This document shows positions 1 to 8,272 of a DNA stretch of 17,314 nucleotides, one piece after another. The notes beneath the pieces were generated by a model. It had not been told where the DNA came from. It made no database searches and worked only from the letters and a program-made list of their open reading frames with translations. Origin of the DNA: CAYWXV01 sp964462535 (lineage in GTDB: Bacteria > Bacteroidota > Ignavibacteria > OLB7); NCBI GenBank assembly GCA_964462535.1, contig CAYWXV010000054.1, forward strand, positions 1-17,314, written 5' to 3'. Each line of letters opens with the position of its first letter. Position 1 is the first letter of the stretch. The position numbers and the translations under genes are program-made.

Positions 1-311
1 TTTACTCCGTTCGGTTCGAGCTGCGAACCTCCGGCGACGAAGGAGGAGGAGGGGAGAATGCTTCGGGAAATAGTGACCATCGCGTCTGACGGAGATCGTG
101 TTCGTGTATTGACGACGACAGCCACAACTGCCTGCGATCACTCGACTATTCGTACTCGCGCGGAAGAAATCGCGACGGCATTGCGCGACCTTGGGCACAG
201 AATGGGAAAGAGAATATCGGTGCGGGTGGAGGGACCTTGTCGTTCGGAGATGAGGCTGTGCGATTGGGGGAGGAATCATTCGAGGTCATCGTGTTGTCGA
301 ACGTGAGGTGA
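1..311 (+). CDS. C-terminal part of an unrecognised protein, frame-disrupted, cut by window edge
   Basis: The frame is open from base 1, so the gene probably begins before the window. An ATG at 58 follows a purine-rich stretch (AGGAGGAGGAGGGG) that could be a ribosome site, but the same bases also read as a Lys-Glu-Glu-Glu-Gly run in frame. The original frame continues to a stop at 304-306, but its last 25 residues are rich in Cys, Arg and Ser and look non-coding. Slipping back one base at 234 gives a much more protein-like ending (TLSFGDEAVRLGEESFEVIV...) with a stop at 309-311. The break lies in GGAGGGACC, so a lost G in a G run is the simplest cause. The recovered sequence has a strand-helix-strand look and no motif I can name. 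The family is unknown; confidence is only that this is coding. Confidence 0.4.
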
Positions 312-610
312 TCCCCAATCATTCTACAGTATCCGATTCCCGAGAAATCACTTGTTTGGTATAGGGTCCCTTCGTACGTTCGCTCCTCACTGAGGGTTTA
401 TTCCATTTTCGGGCGTTTCATTCACCCGCCATCACGGCCACGCAACCCTGCACGTGGCTTCCAACTTTCCCCCAGAAAAGAACGTCAACGGACGGCGCCA
501 TGGCGCGGCCCCGTGATTTCACAGCATACGTGAATATCGCGGGGGCGATGGGGCATTCCCGTGCCAGTGGCGGCGTCTTTCACTCCTACTCAATCACGGA
601 GGACCTCGTT
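312..610. other. Intergenic stretch before the secreted protease gene
   Basis: About 300 bases with no gene I can support. The frame of the downstream protease is open back to an ATG at 500, but the residues encoded there do not resemble a signal peptide, and a better start lies at 611. A 12-bp palindrome, GCGCCATGGCGC, covers 495-506. The promoter of the two-gene unit that follows should lie here, but I cannot pick out a convincing -35/-10 pair or a Bacteroidota-type -7 box. Confidence 0.4.
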
Positions 611-3600
611 ATGCGAGCACGTCTTCTTCTCTCGATGCTGGCCGGCATCGCGTTGTTCGCAGGGACAGTGGAAATCGCCGGAGCACAGACGCCGGACAGT
701 TGTCTGACGCTCACACCGCCTGAATTTCAGGGATTCAGCAATCCCGATTCCATCTTGTATGACACTTGTTCGGGTGTCGAGCCTGAGGATCGTTACTGGG
801 CGCGAAGGACCTGGTGGATCAACTTCGATGTCCACGCGTTTCTCGTTTCGGACTCCACGGAATTCGGTCCCCGATCCTTATCGGTAGACGACCTTGATGC
901 AGCGTATTCAGCCATACGCGACAGTTTCCTGATGCTGGAGGAGAAGTATGGGCCGATCGAGTTCGTGATGTACAATCTCCGAAAGGTTCGACAGGGCGTG
1001 GGTATGAGATTATCCGACTATGCGCGATTGCGGGACGTGAATCAGACACTCGACGGAATCCCCAACGCCTCTGTCGTTGCCTATCCGGAATTCATTTGCG
1101 TGGGGTCGGTGCCGAATGATCGCGGGATGAAACCGAATCTTCCGTGGGATTCCATCCTGTTCCTCGGCAGTAATCCCTTCTGGCCACGTCATCACCACCG
1201 ACTGGGATGGTTGTGGAACCTCTATCGACAGAATCTTCCCATGGCATGGGAGATTACCAGGGGCAGGAGATCCGTTGTCATTGGATTTACGGATGATGTC
1301 AACGAGAATCCGGCGAACATATCAGACCACCCTGATTTGGGACATCACAGGATCATCGACTCGGCGCACTTGGGTGATGGGCCGTATCACACCATTCCAA
1401 TCATCTTCGGGCATCCGGTGTCGACGATTTCCAACGCGGCAGCCACGGGTGATGACGATTCTGTGAGAGGTCGATCGATGGTGGGAACATGCCCCGAGTG
1501 TGCTACGGTGCTGCTGTCTGATGGGAATCGCCATAAGCCCGATGACGTCGATCTGGATTCCACCGACAACGAATACTTCGAGCATATTGCGGTTTGGAAT
1601 CAGAGCGTTCAGACTCCAGACATAAATGAAGATATCCTGTCGATAAGAGAGCGCGAACTCCGCAACATTCTCACTACCGGCATTGTCGCAGTGATGCTCG
1701 GTGGCAATGATGTTAGCGTACGTCCGTGGGGACGTCGGTATGGTGAGGTCGTTGAGGGAGACGACACCATCATTGTTTACCGTTCCAGCGCTATGTGGCG
1801 CGGGGCGGTTTCCGTCATGGATTCCAGCGATCCGGCCCGCGATGTCAAGGCGATCGCCGTGGGAGCGGTGTTCGACGGGACGAAACTCAACCGTCAGTGC
1901 GATTTCTGGGACGACACGACGAGTTGCTTCGGCGGAGCGCATTTCGACGGGGACGTCGAATCATTCCCTGGGCGTTGGGCGCTATCGATCGGATCCGAGA
2001 AGTTCAATATCGACACGAACATCGAGACGCGACGAGAACGAAAGGCGCGCGCGTTCATGGATATTACTGCAGGCACAGGGACCCTTGCCGCCATCGATGG
2101 TCCAGTGCCGTCGCCGGCCGACTCAGCACGATTCGGTCCCGATTTTACAGGCACGTCCCATTCCGCACCACAGGTTTCGGGCATTGTCGGATTGATGCTC
2201 AGCGTAAACAGATACATGGGTGTTACTGTGGAACGTGATTCAACGGGTAAAGTCGTGGGCGCGTTCGATGTACAGCGTCGGGTCAACAACGCGTTGACCT
2301 TCACTGCCGACAAGGTGCCGGACAACTCGACGGTCGATACCGCGCGGCACTACATCCTGCACAAGGTCGGGTGTCAAACGATCATCGTCGACGGCAAGTG
2401 CGTTGATTCGTGCGCGTCGATCGACACTCTGGAAACCTACCGCTACCTCCAGACCAATCCTGACAGCACGCCCATCCAGTACGCCTACGTCCGCCAGACG
2501 AACGATCCGCTGAATCGCTCGTGGGCGCAACGGATGGGGTTCGGACGGGTGAATGCCTACCGGGCCGTCGCCCATGCGATTCCATTGAAGGGCGATTACG
2601 CCTACACCACGTCAGCCACCCTCTCGATCGACGACACGACCAGCATGAACGAGAACCGGATGCGTCTGATCCATTTCGGCGCCTGGCGCGATGCCCTCGT
2701 GCGCGTGATGGATTCCGGAGGCGTGGCGGTTCCCGGCGGAGACACTGCCCATCGCAACATGGGCGTGACGATGATCAACGGCGTCGGAACGACGATCACC
2801 GTCCCCGACAGTCTCATCCTTGCGATCGACGGAATCCTGACGACTGACAACCCGACCGGCAACAACACGATCACCGCGACGGGCAATGGGAAGGTGCTTC
2901 TGTGGGGATACCTGGAGGACGTGGAGGTGGTCGGCAACACGCGGATCGGCGATCTGACGATCGTCGGCAGCGATACGAACACGGTCGGCTGCGTGGCGGT
3001 GGGGCAGTCGTGGATCGACGCGGAACAGTACGGGACCGTGACGCTCAAGGATCACGGGGTCTACCTGCTCAACCGGGGGACGATGACGATGTATCCCGGC
3101 GCGGAGATCGCCATGACCGGATCGCGCGATCTGACGATCACCGACGGCGCAACGCTGAATATGAAGGAGGCGACGCGGATCACCCGGTCCGGCACGCAGA
3201 AGGTCGTGGTCGACTCGGGCTCGACGCTCCGGATCGCCGTCGACGGGATCGCGGAGATCGATTGCGAGGTGCTGGTGCGCGAGGGCGGACGTCTGCTGAT
3301 CGATACCGGCGCGATGCTGAGCCTTCGCCGGTTCACCGTGGAGCGCGGAGGCGAACTGGCCGCGCGGCCGGGAAGCCGGCTGGTGCTGACGGATGAAATC
3401 ACGAACGTCTGCGAGGGGAGATTGGATCTGGTGGGAACGGCGACGAAGAGAGTGACCGTCACCGGACGCACGGCTCCCTGTTGCGACGAAGCCTGCACGA
3501 CCGTCGTGGCGCCGGCCTTTATCTATGCGTACGATAATCCCAGCGACCCTGCCGACAAGACGGAGTGTTATATGCGGATCGCGTACGCGGATGTAAGCAA

Positions 3601-5437
3601 TGCGTTGATTGTATCCCGGAATGCGCACCTCTATCCTGTGTTCGGCTCGACATTCAGCGCGAACCGCGACATCCTCTGGTCATCGGGCACACCATTGCTG
3701 TATGCCTATCTCGACACCATCTTCACGTTGACGCCCTACAATCCGGCGGACACGTTCCCGCGGCGAGAGGTCCTGGATGTCTCCAGCTCCCGATTCGAAG
3801 ATGAAGAAGGAGAGTTCGCCCAGCGAGACAGTGCGACGTATTCGGTGATCGGAATTCGCACCTACGGTCTGCAACGCGTGCGTTCCGTGAGCAACGTCTT
3901 CGAGCGGCTTCGCGTCGGACTCGATGTCAAGGAATGCGATTCGGCCGAGGTGCGGAGCTGTTCGCTGGATGTCGTGAACACGGGTATTCTGTCCACGGCG
4001 TCGAACCTCTGGTACTGCAGCAACCACTTCCATTCGGTTGACGCCGGGGTCGCGACCAGTTCGACTCTGTTGGCGCGCGGATACACCAACGAAGTCGATG
4101 TCTCATTCAACGCGATCGCGCCGTTTTCCAGCAGCTTCCACTATCTGCGGGGGAACACGTTCAAGGACTTTGGGAATTTCGGCGTATGGATCAGGTCAAC
4201 ACCAGTGGTCGAGAACAACCGAATCCTCAAAAAACTGCCGGAGGTGATCGAGGTGCTGGGGAGGAATGTCGATACACTGACAGAGACGGATACGACATTC
4301 GGACACGGCAATGTGGACAGATATCTGCAGGACAAGAACGCCTGGCTCTCGATCCGTTGCGGCTTCAACCGCTATGCGGAGAAGACCCAATATCATCTTG
4401 CTGCCGGTGTGAACAAGACGAACACGCCCATCCAGATCCATAACAATGAGTTCCTGGACACGGCAGGACATCGTGTGCGCAAAAACGTCCTTGTGGACAC
4501 GACAGGTGCTCCCAACGATACTTCCGAGTCGATCGGCTGGTGCACGATGGTCACGTCGAACGAAGGATGCACGATCAGCAATCCCAGTCAGCGCGAGCCG
4601 TGGGACAAGGCGATCGAACCAGAATACCTGCACGACGGGCGATGGCTGGATTCGACGACCGGAATTGCCTTCTTCGATACGGCTCTCGCGGTGAACCGCG
4701 CCGCCTTCCTCGACACCTCGGCCCACATCATGACCCGGCGCGTCGCCATGTTCAACGCCCTCGCGGCGGCGATCTTCGGCGACTCGACGGTTCCGAAGCT
4801 GACCGTCCTTGCTCTCGATCTGGATGTCCTTGCCAAGGACACGACCGATCAGGATGAAGTCCGATCCGGGGCGCTGATCGTCCGCGGTCTTGCGCTGGAA
4901 CGTCTGGGGAGCGACTCGGCGGCCCGGGCGTCGTACATGAAGATCCTGGAGAATCTTCCCGACGCGGGGGATTCGATTGCGGCGAACTGGTCGCGACTGC
5001 GGCTGCAGGCGGAGGAGTTCGATCCGGTCGATGAACGGGAGGAGCATGACTCGGCGATGACGGTCTACTACGACCGGGTGCTGGAGGATCTGCGACGCGT
5101 GCCGGAGGAGTACGCCCCGAAGCGGACGATTCCGCCGGCGACACCGGGTCAGCCGTTGAAGACGACTCCATCCCTGACCTTCTCCCTCGGGCAGAACATC
5201 CCGAATCCGTATCGTCGTGAGACGCTCATTCCCTTCACACTCACGCGTCCGATGAGCGTTCGTCTTGTGGTGATCGACGCGCGCGGGAATCAGGTGGGGG
5301 TGGTGGTGCAGGGTGATCTTCGAGCGGGGAATCACCAGGCGACATTCTTCTGCGGGAACCTTCCCGCGGGGACGTACTTCTACTCGCTGGAGACCGACGA
5401 CGGTCGCCAGACATTGCCGATGACGATCGAACCATGA
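611..5437 (+). CDS. Secreted subtilase-like (S8) protein with beta-helix region and T9SS-type C-terminal sorting domain
   Basis: Start at 611 is chosen over the in-frame ATG at 500 because GGAGG lies 8 bases upstream (598-602) and a clean signal peptide begins there, with likely cleavage near AGA-QT around residue 25; this gives 1608 residues. Peptidase S8 features appear in order: an Asp region (VVIGFTDD, D228/D229, followed by HPDL), a His region (FGHPVST, H268), and a Ser motif GTSHSAP (S516). The domain closes with the typical GFGRVNAYRAV near residue 645. The Asp and His motifs differ from the standard DTG and HGTHVAG, so activity is uncertain. Residues roughly 690-1350 contain repeated short strand-turn units typical of right-handed beta-helix proteins. 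A short helical TPR-like stretch follows (about 1413-1475). The last 80 residues (NIPNP..., IPFTL, AGTYFYSL) form a secretion-system sorting domain. I infer export by Sec and then T9SS to the surface or medium. Its stop overlaps the next gene by ATGA. Confidence 0.85.
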   Translation: MRARLLLSMLAGIALFAGTVEIAGAQTPDSCLTLTPPEFQGFSNPDSILYDTCSGVEPEDRYWARRTWWINFDVHAFLVSDSTEFGPRSLSVDDLDAAYSAIRDSFLMLEEKYGPIEFVMYNLRKVRQGVGMRLSDYARLRDVNQTLDGIPNASVVAYPEFICVGSVPNDRGMKPNLPWDSILFLGSNPFWPRHHHRLGWLWNLYRQNLPMAWEITRGRRSVVIGFTDDVNENPANISDHPDLGHHRIIDSAHLGDGPYHTIPIIFGHPVSTISNAAATGDDDSVRGRSMVGTCPECATVLLSDGNRHKPDDVDLDSTDNEYFEHIAVWNQSVQTPDINEDILSIRERELRNILTTGIVAVMLGGNDVSVRPWGRRYGEVVEGDDTIIVYRSSAMWRGAVSVMDSSDPARDVKAIAVGAVFDGTKLNRQCDFWDDTTSCFGGAHFDGDVESFPGRWALSIGSEKFNIDTNIETRRERKARAFMDITAGTGTLAAIDGPVPSPADSARFGPDFTGTSHSAPQVSGIVGLMLSVNRYMGVTVERDSTGKVVGAFDVQRRVNNALTFTADKVPDNSTVDTARHYILHKVGCQTIIVDGKCVDSCASIDTLETYRYLQTNPDSTPIQYAYVRQTNDPLNRSWAQRMGFGRVNAYRAVAHAIPLKGDYAYTTSATLSIDDTTSMNENRMRLIHFGAWRDALVRVMDSGGVAVPGGDTAHRNMGVTMINGVGTTITVPDSLILAIDGILTTDNPTGNNTITATGNGKVLLWGYLEDVEVVGNTRIGDLTIVGSDTNTVGCVAVGQSWIDAEQYGTVTLKDHGVYLLNRGTMTMYPGAEIAMTGSRDLTITDGATLNMKEATRITRSGTQKVVVDSGSTLRIAVDGIAEIDCEVLVREGGRLLIDTGAMLSLRRFTVERGGELAARPGSRLVLTDEITNVCEGRLDLVGTATKRVTVTGRTAPCCDEACTTVVAPAFIYAYDNPSDPADKTECYMRIAYADVSNALIVSRNAHLYPVFGSTFSANRDILWSSGTPLLYAYLDTIFTLTPYNPADTFPRREVLDVSSSRFEDEEGEFAQRDSATYSVIGIRTYGLQRVRSVSNVFERLRVGLDVKECDSAEVRSCSLDVVNTGILSTASNLWYCSNHFHSVDAGVATSSTLLARGYTNEVDVSFNAIAPFSSSFHYLRGNTFKDFGNFGVWIRSTPVVENNRILKKLPEVIEVLGRNVDTLTETDTTFGHGNVDRYLQDKNAWLSIRCGFNRYAEKTQYHLAAGVNKTNTPIQIHNNEFLDTAGHRVRKNVLVDTTGAPNDTSESIGWCTMVTSNEGCTISNPSQREPWDKAIEPEYLHDGRWLDSTTGIAFFDTALAVNRAAFLDTSAHIMTRRVAMFNALAAAIFGDSTVPKLTVLALDLDVLAKDTTDQDEVRSGALIVRGLALERLGSDSAARASYMKILENLPDAGDSIAANWSRLRLQAEEFDPVDEREEHDSAMTVYYDRVLEDLRRVPEEYAPKRTIPPATPGQPLKTTPSLTFSLGQNIPNPYRRETLIPFTLTRPMSVRLVVIDARGNQVGVVVQGDLRAGNHQATFFCGNLPAGTYFYSLETDDGRQTLPMTIEP
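5246..5304 (+). repeat. Direct repeat, copy 1: sorting-domain DNA shared with 7462-7520
   Basis: A 59-base block inside the C-terminal sorting domain of the protease gene. It matches the block at 7462-7520 at 58 of 59 positions, the one difference being a silent C/T in an Arg codon. Flanking bases drop quickly to ordinary similarity. Confidence 0.9.
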
Positions 5438-7653
5438 TCGGACAACATCCTGTATCGATAGTTCGGATGATGCTCGTTCCGCTCCTTGCGCTCTTTGCGG
5501 CGCAGGGAGCGGAGGGGCAGTATCTCCGCGACGTGGAATGGATGCGGGGAGGAAAACTGACGATTGGGGACGCGGATGCTGAGTTCTTGCCGAATGGCTT
5601 GATGACGCTGGTTGAACAGCAGCGGATTGGTGTCTACGACTATGCCACGCGAACACTGCTGACTGTTTTGTGGCCGGGGGGAGGGAATGACTACTTCTCG
5701 ACGGCGTTGGTTCCGAACGGTCGTGAGATCGTCGCGGGAGGCGACCTCCTGACGGTCTGGGATGTCGTCGAGGGACGGCGCGCGCGGGATCTTCCGAAGG
5801 GAGCGGAGCAGATCAGACAGGTTGCGGTGTCGAACGACGGTCGGTATCTGGCCGTCGGGCAGGGGAACATGGTGCATGGTCAGGTGTCAACGATCACACT
5901 GTACGATCTCCCGCAGGGACGGATCATCGGGACGATGCCGTACGAGGGAGACCTGATCGGGACGCTGATCTTCACGCCGAGCGGGGACACGTTGATCTCC
6001 TCGGACTACAACGGCTGGACCTATGTCTGGGACGTTGCCCGTCGGGTGGCGCTCGACTCGACCTTTCGCTCGGAGAACACCGATGGCGCCGCCACGCTCT
6101 CCCCCGACGGACGACTGCTGGTGACGGTCGGGAATACTGACTGGTCGGATTCGGTGGAGATGTTCGACCTACGACAGGGGCTTCGCCGGGTGTACGCGAC
6201 GTTCGGGTTCGAACTCTTCGCGTCGTCGACGCCGGTTCGGTTCCGCTTCAGTCCGGACGGCAAGTACCTGGCCGTGGGACTCTATTCGCAGGCAGTGTCG
6301 GTCCGTGAGACGGAGACCTGGACAGAGGTATCGCGGGTGAACGCATCGGGGATTCTCAGTTGGATGGAGTTCTCCCCCTCGACGGAGGAACTGTTGGTCG
6401 GGACGTGGATCAGAGAGGAAGTGCGGATCTGGGTGAAGGAGAGATGGAGTCGTCCGGGGAGTGTGTGGGATCGTAGCTCCGGGGAGTTGATGACACCGTG
6501 CGGTTTGGATTGCCTGCCCGTCGTCATCTCGCCGGATGGGAGGTACGTGGCGACGCACGGCACATGGATTCACACATTCGACGCCGCCAGCGGGGTGATG
6601 ACGGGGCTGTTCGGCGCTCCCGGGGGAGGGATTTCCCTTTGCTTCACACCGGACAGCCGATCGTTGGTGGTCTTCGGACGTCGGGAGGTCACGATCTGGC
6701 CGGTCGAGGGTTTTTTCCCCGATCCGATCGCCACGCGCCCGGAGCCGGGAGCCTGGGGAACCGAGGCGACGTACTCGCCGGACGGACGTTACTTCGCCGG
6801 GTCGAGCGGTGCGGACGTGCGACTGTGGAACACGACGGTCGACACGGTGTTGCGGGTCTTTCCGGACACGGTGAGCGGAGAGATCACGTTCTCTCCGGAC
6901 GGACGATCGGTGGCATGGGGGACGCCGGGTTCGACGGTGCGGATCTGGAACGTGGAGACCGCAGAGCTGGAGCAGGAGTTCCCCCGCCGTCACGAGGGGG
7001 CGATCACATCGGTTCAATACTCGCCGAGCGGTGAGCGGATCGCCACGACGGGATCGGACGGACGGATCGTGATGTGGGATGTGGAGAGTCGGTCTCCGGC
7101 GTGGGAGGGTCGTCGGGGGGCGAAGATGCAGAAGCTGCGGTTTTCGCCGAGCGGGGAGTATCTGTACGTGGGCGGGTATGACAGCCTGGTGGTTGTCTAC
7201 GAGGCGCGGACGGGTGATTCGGTGGACGCGTACGATTCGTACCGGGAGTTGGTCGACTGGATCGACATCTCGCCGGATGGTCGACGTCTGGTCGTCGGCG
7301 GTTGGTACATGCTGGTGAGCTACCGGACGCGGCAGGGCTGGATCGCGGGAGTGGAGGAGGAACAGGGCGCATCGGCATCGGGTCCGTCGGGCGCGAGGTT
7401 GGAGGGATGCGTTCCGAATCCTTCGCGTCGAGGAGAGGTAATGATTCCCTTCACGCTCCGTCGTCCGATGAGCGTTCGTCTTGTGGTGATCGACGCGCGT
7501 GGGAATCAGGTGGGGGTGGTGCGGGAAGGTGTACTTGCAGCAGGGTCGCACACGGAGATGTTCGACGCGAGTCGTCTGGCGCGTGGAGCGTACTTCGTTG
7601 TTCTGGAATCCGAGGGCGTGCGTCAGGCGCGGGTGGTGGTGGTGGAACCCTGA
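5434..7653 (+). CDS. Secreted WD40-like beta-propeller protein with T9SS-type sorting domain
   Basis: A 739-residue protein whose ATG overlaps the stop of the upstream protease (ATGA), so it is probably translated by coupling. In-frame ATGs at 5467 and 5470 are possible alternative starts. The N terminus has a hydrophobic segment (MMLVPLLALFAAQGAEGQ) that reads as a signal peptide. Fourteen repeats of the form hydrophobic-Ser/Thr-Pro-Asp/Ser-Gly-Arg follow, many ending in a Trp-Asp-like turn (VWDV, VRIWNV, VMWDV). Fourteen units would fit two seven-bladed propellers. The last 80 residues (from VPNPSRRGE) are a sorting domain nearly identical in part to that of the upstream protein. Extracellular propellers of this kind usually bind proteins or glycans; no catalytic residues are visible and no ligand can be named. 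The shared unit suggests it works with the upstream subtilase-like protein, which is inference. Confidence 0.85.
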   Translation: MIGQHPVSIVRMMLVPLLALFAAQGAEGQYLRDVEWMRGGKLTIGDADAEFLPNGLMTLVEQQRIGVYDYATRTLLTVLWPGGGNDYFSTALVPNGREIVAGGDLLTVWDVVEGRRARDLPKGAEQIRQVAVSNDGRYLAVGQGNMVHGQVSTITLYDLPQGRIIGTMPYEGDLIGTLIFTPSGDTLISSDYNGWTYVWDVARRVALDSTFRSENTDGAATLSPDGRLLVTVGNTDWSDSVEMFDLRQGLRRVYATFGFELFASSTPVRFRFSPDGKYLAVGLYSQAVSVRETETWTEVSRVNASGILSWMEFSPSTEELLVGTWIREEVRIWVKERWSRPGSVWDRSSGELMTPCGLDCLPVVISPDGRYVATHGTWIHTFDAASGVMTGLFGAPGGGISLCFTPDSRSLVVFGRREVTIWPVEGFFPDPIATRPEPGAWGTEATYSPDGRYFAGSSGADVRLWNTTVDTVLRVFPDTVSGEITFSPDGRSVAWGTPGSTVRIWNVETAELEQEFPRRHEGAITSVQYSPSGERIATTGSDGRIVMWDVESRSPAWEGRRGAKMQKLRFSPSGEYLYVGGYDSLVVVYEARTGDSVDAYDSYRELVDWIDISPDGRRLVVGGWYMLVSYRTRQGWIAGVEEEQGASASGPSGARLEGCVPNPSRRGEVMIPFTLRRPMSVRLVVIDARGNQVGVVREGVLAAGSHTEMFDASRLARGAYFVVLESEGVRQARVVVVEP
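7462..7520 (+). repeat. Direct repeat, copy 2: sorting-domain DNA shared with 5246-5304
   Basis: Second copy of the 59-base block, in the sorting domain of the beta-propeller gene. Both copies encode PMSVRLVVIDARGNQVGVV. Identity also at third codon positions points to recent duplication or gene conversion rather than only protein-level conservation. Confidence 0.9.
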
Positions 7654-7660
7654 GTGTGGG

Positions 7661-7724
7661 CTGCTGGGCTGCTGGGCCTCTGGGCGGCTGGGCGGCTGGG
7701 CGGCTGGGCCTCTGGGCGGATGGG
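7661..7724 (+). repeat. Tandem 8-bp repeat, 8 units, just after a stop codon
   Basis: Eight units of the pattern CNNCTGGG: CTGCTGGG twice, CCTCTGGG, CGGCTGGG three times, CCTCTGGG, CGGATGGG. It starts 7 bases after the stop of the beta-propeller gene. A shorter array of the same period follows the stop at 17269-17271. Confidence 0.9.
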
Positions 7725-7732
7725 TAGTACGC

Positions 7733-7771
7733 GCTGGCTGAGCCTGTCGAAGCCAGCCTGTCGAAGCCAGC
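7733..7771 (+). repeat. Duplicated AGCCTGTCGAAGCC unit with possible hairpin
   Basis: The 14-base unit AGCCTGTCGAAGCC occurs twice in tandem (7741-7768). GCTGGCT (7733-7739) can pair with AGCCAGC (7751-7757) across an 11-base loop, so the stretch could act as a weak terminator for the upstream unit, but no T run follows. The core GAGCCTGTCGAAG is a short sequence I recall as recurrent in intergenic DNA of many environmental bacteria. Confidence 0.5.
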
Positions 7772-7798
7772 CGGCGGGCAGATCTCTCGTATCTTCGT

Positions 7799-7818
7799 AT
7801 GTCAAATAGAGTTGACAT
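7799..7818 (+). promoter_or_regulatory. Perfect inverted repeat at the start of the XRE gene, probable operator
   Basis: ATGTCAA and TTGACAT are exact reverse complements separated by six bases (ATAGAG). The site ends two bases before the ATG at 7821. A small HTH dimer binding here would block its own expression. No Shine-Dalgarno site is present, so the transcript may be leaderless or start inside this site. Autoregulation is inference. Confidence 0.6.
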
Positions 7819-7820
7819 CA

Positions 7821-8039
7821 ATGCCCGACCACGAATACGAGCTCATCTCCAATCTCCGCCAGGCGAGGACGGATCGCGAACTGACGCAGGCCGAACTGGC
7901 GGAACGGGTGGGGGTGAGCCGCCAGACCATCAACTATATCGAGCGCGGTGACTACGTCCCGTCGGTGAAGCTGGCGTTGCTGCTGGCATCCGTGTTGGGT
8001 ATGACGGTCGAGGAGCTGTTTCGGGTGGTAGATGGTTGA
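7821..8039 (+). CDS. Small XRE-family helix-turn-helix regulator (YozG/YgzD-like)
   Basis: A 72-residue protein that consists almost entirely of a Cro/C1-type HTH: LTQAELAERVGVSRQTINYIERG followed by SVKLALLLASVLGMTVEELF. This length and sequence match the very small single-domain XRE regulators often paired with a membrane protein gene. ATG at 7821 is chosen; an in-frame TTG at 7812 lies within the inverted repeat and is less likely. No ribosome site is visible. The C-terminal codons and stop run into a GTTGCTG tandem repeat. The likely role is repression of its own promoter and perhaps of the downstream membrane protein. Confidence 0.85.
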   Translation: MPDHEYELISNLRQARTDRELTQAELAERVGVSRQTINYIERGDYVPSVKLALLLASVLGMTVEELFRVVDG

Positions 8040-8076
8040 TAGTTGCTGGTTGCTGGTTGCTGGTTGCTGGTTGGCA
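8035..8076 (+). repeat. Tandem 7-bp repeat GTTGCTG overlapping a stop codon
   Basis: GTTGATA, four exact GTTGCTG units (8042-8069), then GTTGGCA. The stop codon TGA of the XRE gene (8037-8039) is inside the first, degenerate unit. This is the heptamer class of short tandem repeats known from cyanobacteria and some other phyla. Confidence 0.9.
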
Positions 8077-8104
8077 GAGACATCACATAGGGGCAAGGAC
8101 GCAT

Positions 8105-8151
8105 CCCCTCTCATGAGAGGGGACCGCCTCATCGCTCGTTCAGAGCGATGA
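8105..8151. repeat. Two adjacent palindromes in the XRE/membrane-protein gap
   Basis: CCCCTCTCATGAGAGGGG (8105-8122) is a perfect 18-base palindrome. Six bases later TCATCGCTC (8129-8137) and GAGCGATGA (8143-8151) form a perfect 9-base stem with a five-base loop. A weaker CCTCT/AGAGG pair is at 8185-8203. With no T run they do not look like ordinary terminators; they could be a structured leader of the next gene or a palindromic repeat element. The rest of 8077-8272 holds nothing I recognise. Confidence 0.55.
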
Positions 8152-8272
8152 AGCAGGGGAGTCCACAAGCTGGTTTCGACAGCGCCTCTCGACACGCTAG
8201 AGGGGATCGTGCGTACCCGATTCCTGAGAACTTGCCACAACAAACAAGTGACAACTGACGACGAACCTTCCG

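Noticed and set aside
500..610. ATG 500 as start of the protease gene
   Set aside because: The extra 37 residues precede a complete signal peptide and lack a ribosome site; ATG 611 has GGAGG at good spacing.
4196..5656. Long minus-strand open frame (486 codons) opposite the protease gene
   Set aside because: Composition is Arg/His/Pro-rich and it mirrors the codon bias of the convincing + strand gene; no motif or start signal.
7733..7757. Classical rho-independent terminator after the propeller gene
   Set aside because: The stem has a long loop and no T run follows.
6169..7821. Long minus-strand open frame (550 codons) opposite the beta-propeller gene
   Set aside because: Arg/Pro/His-rich shadow of a high-GC gene; the + strand has clear repeats and a sorting domain.
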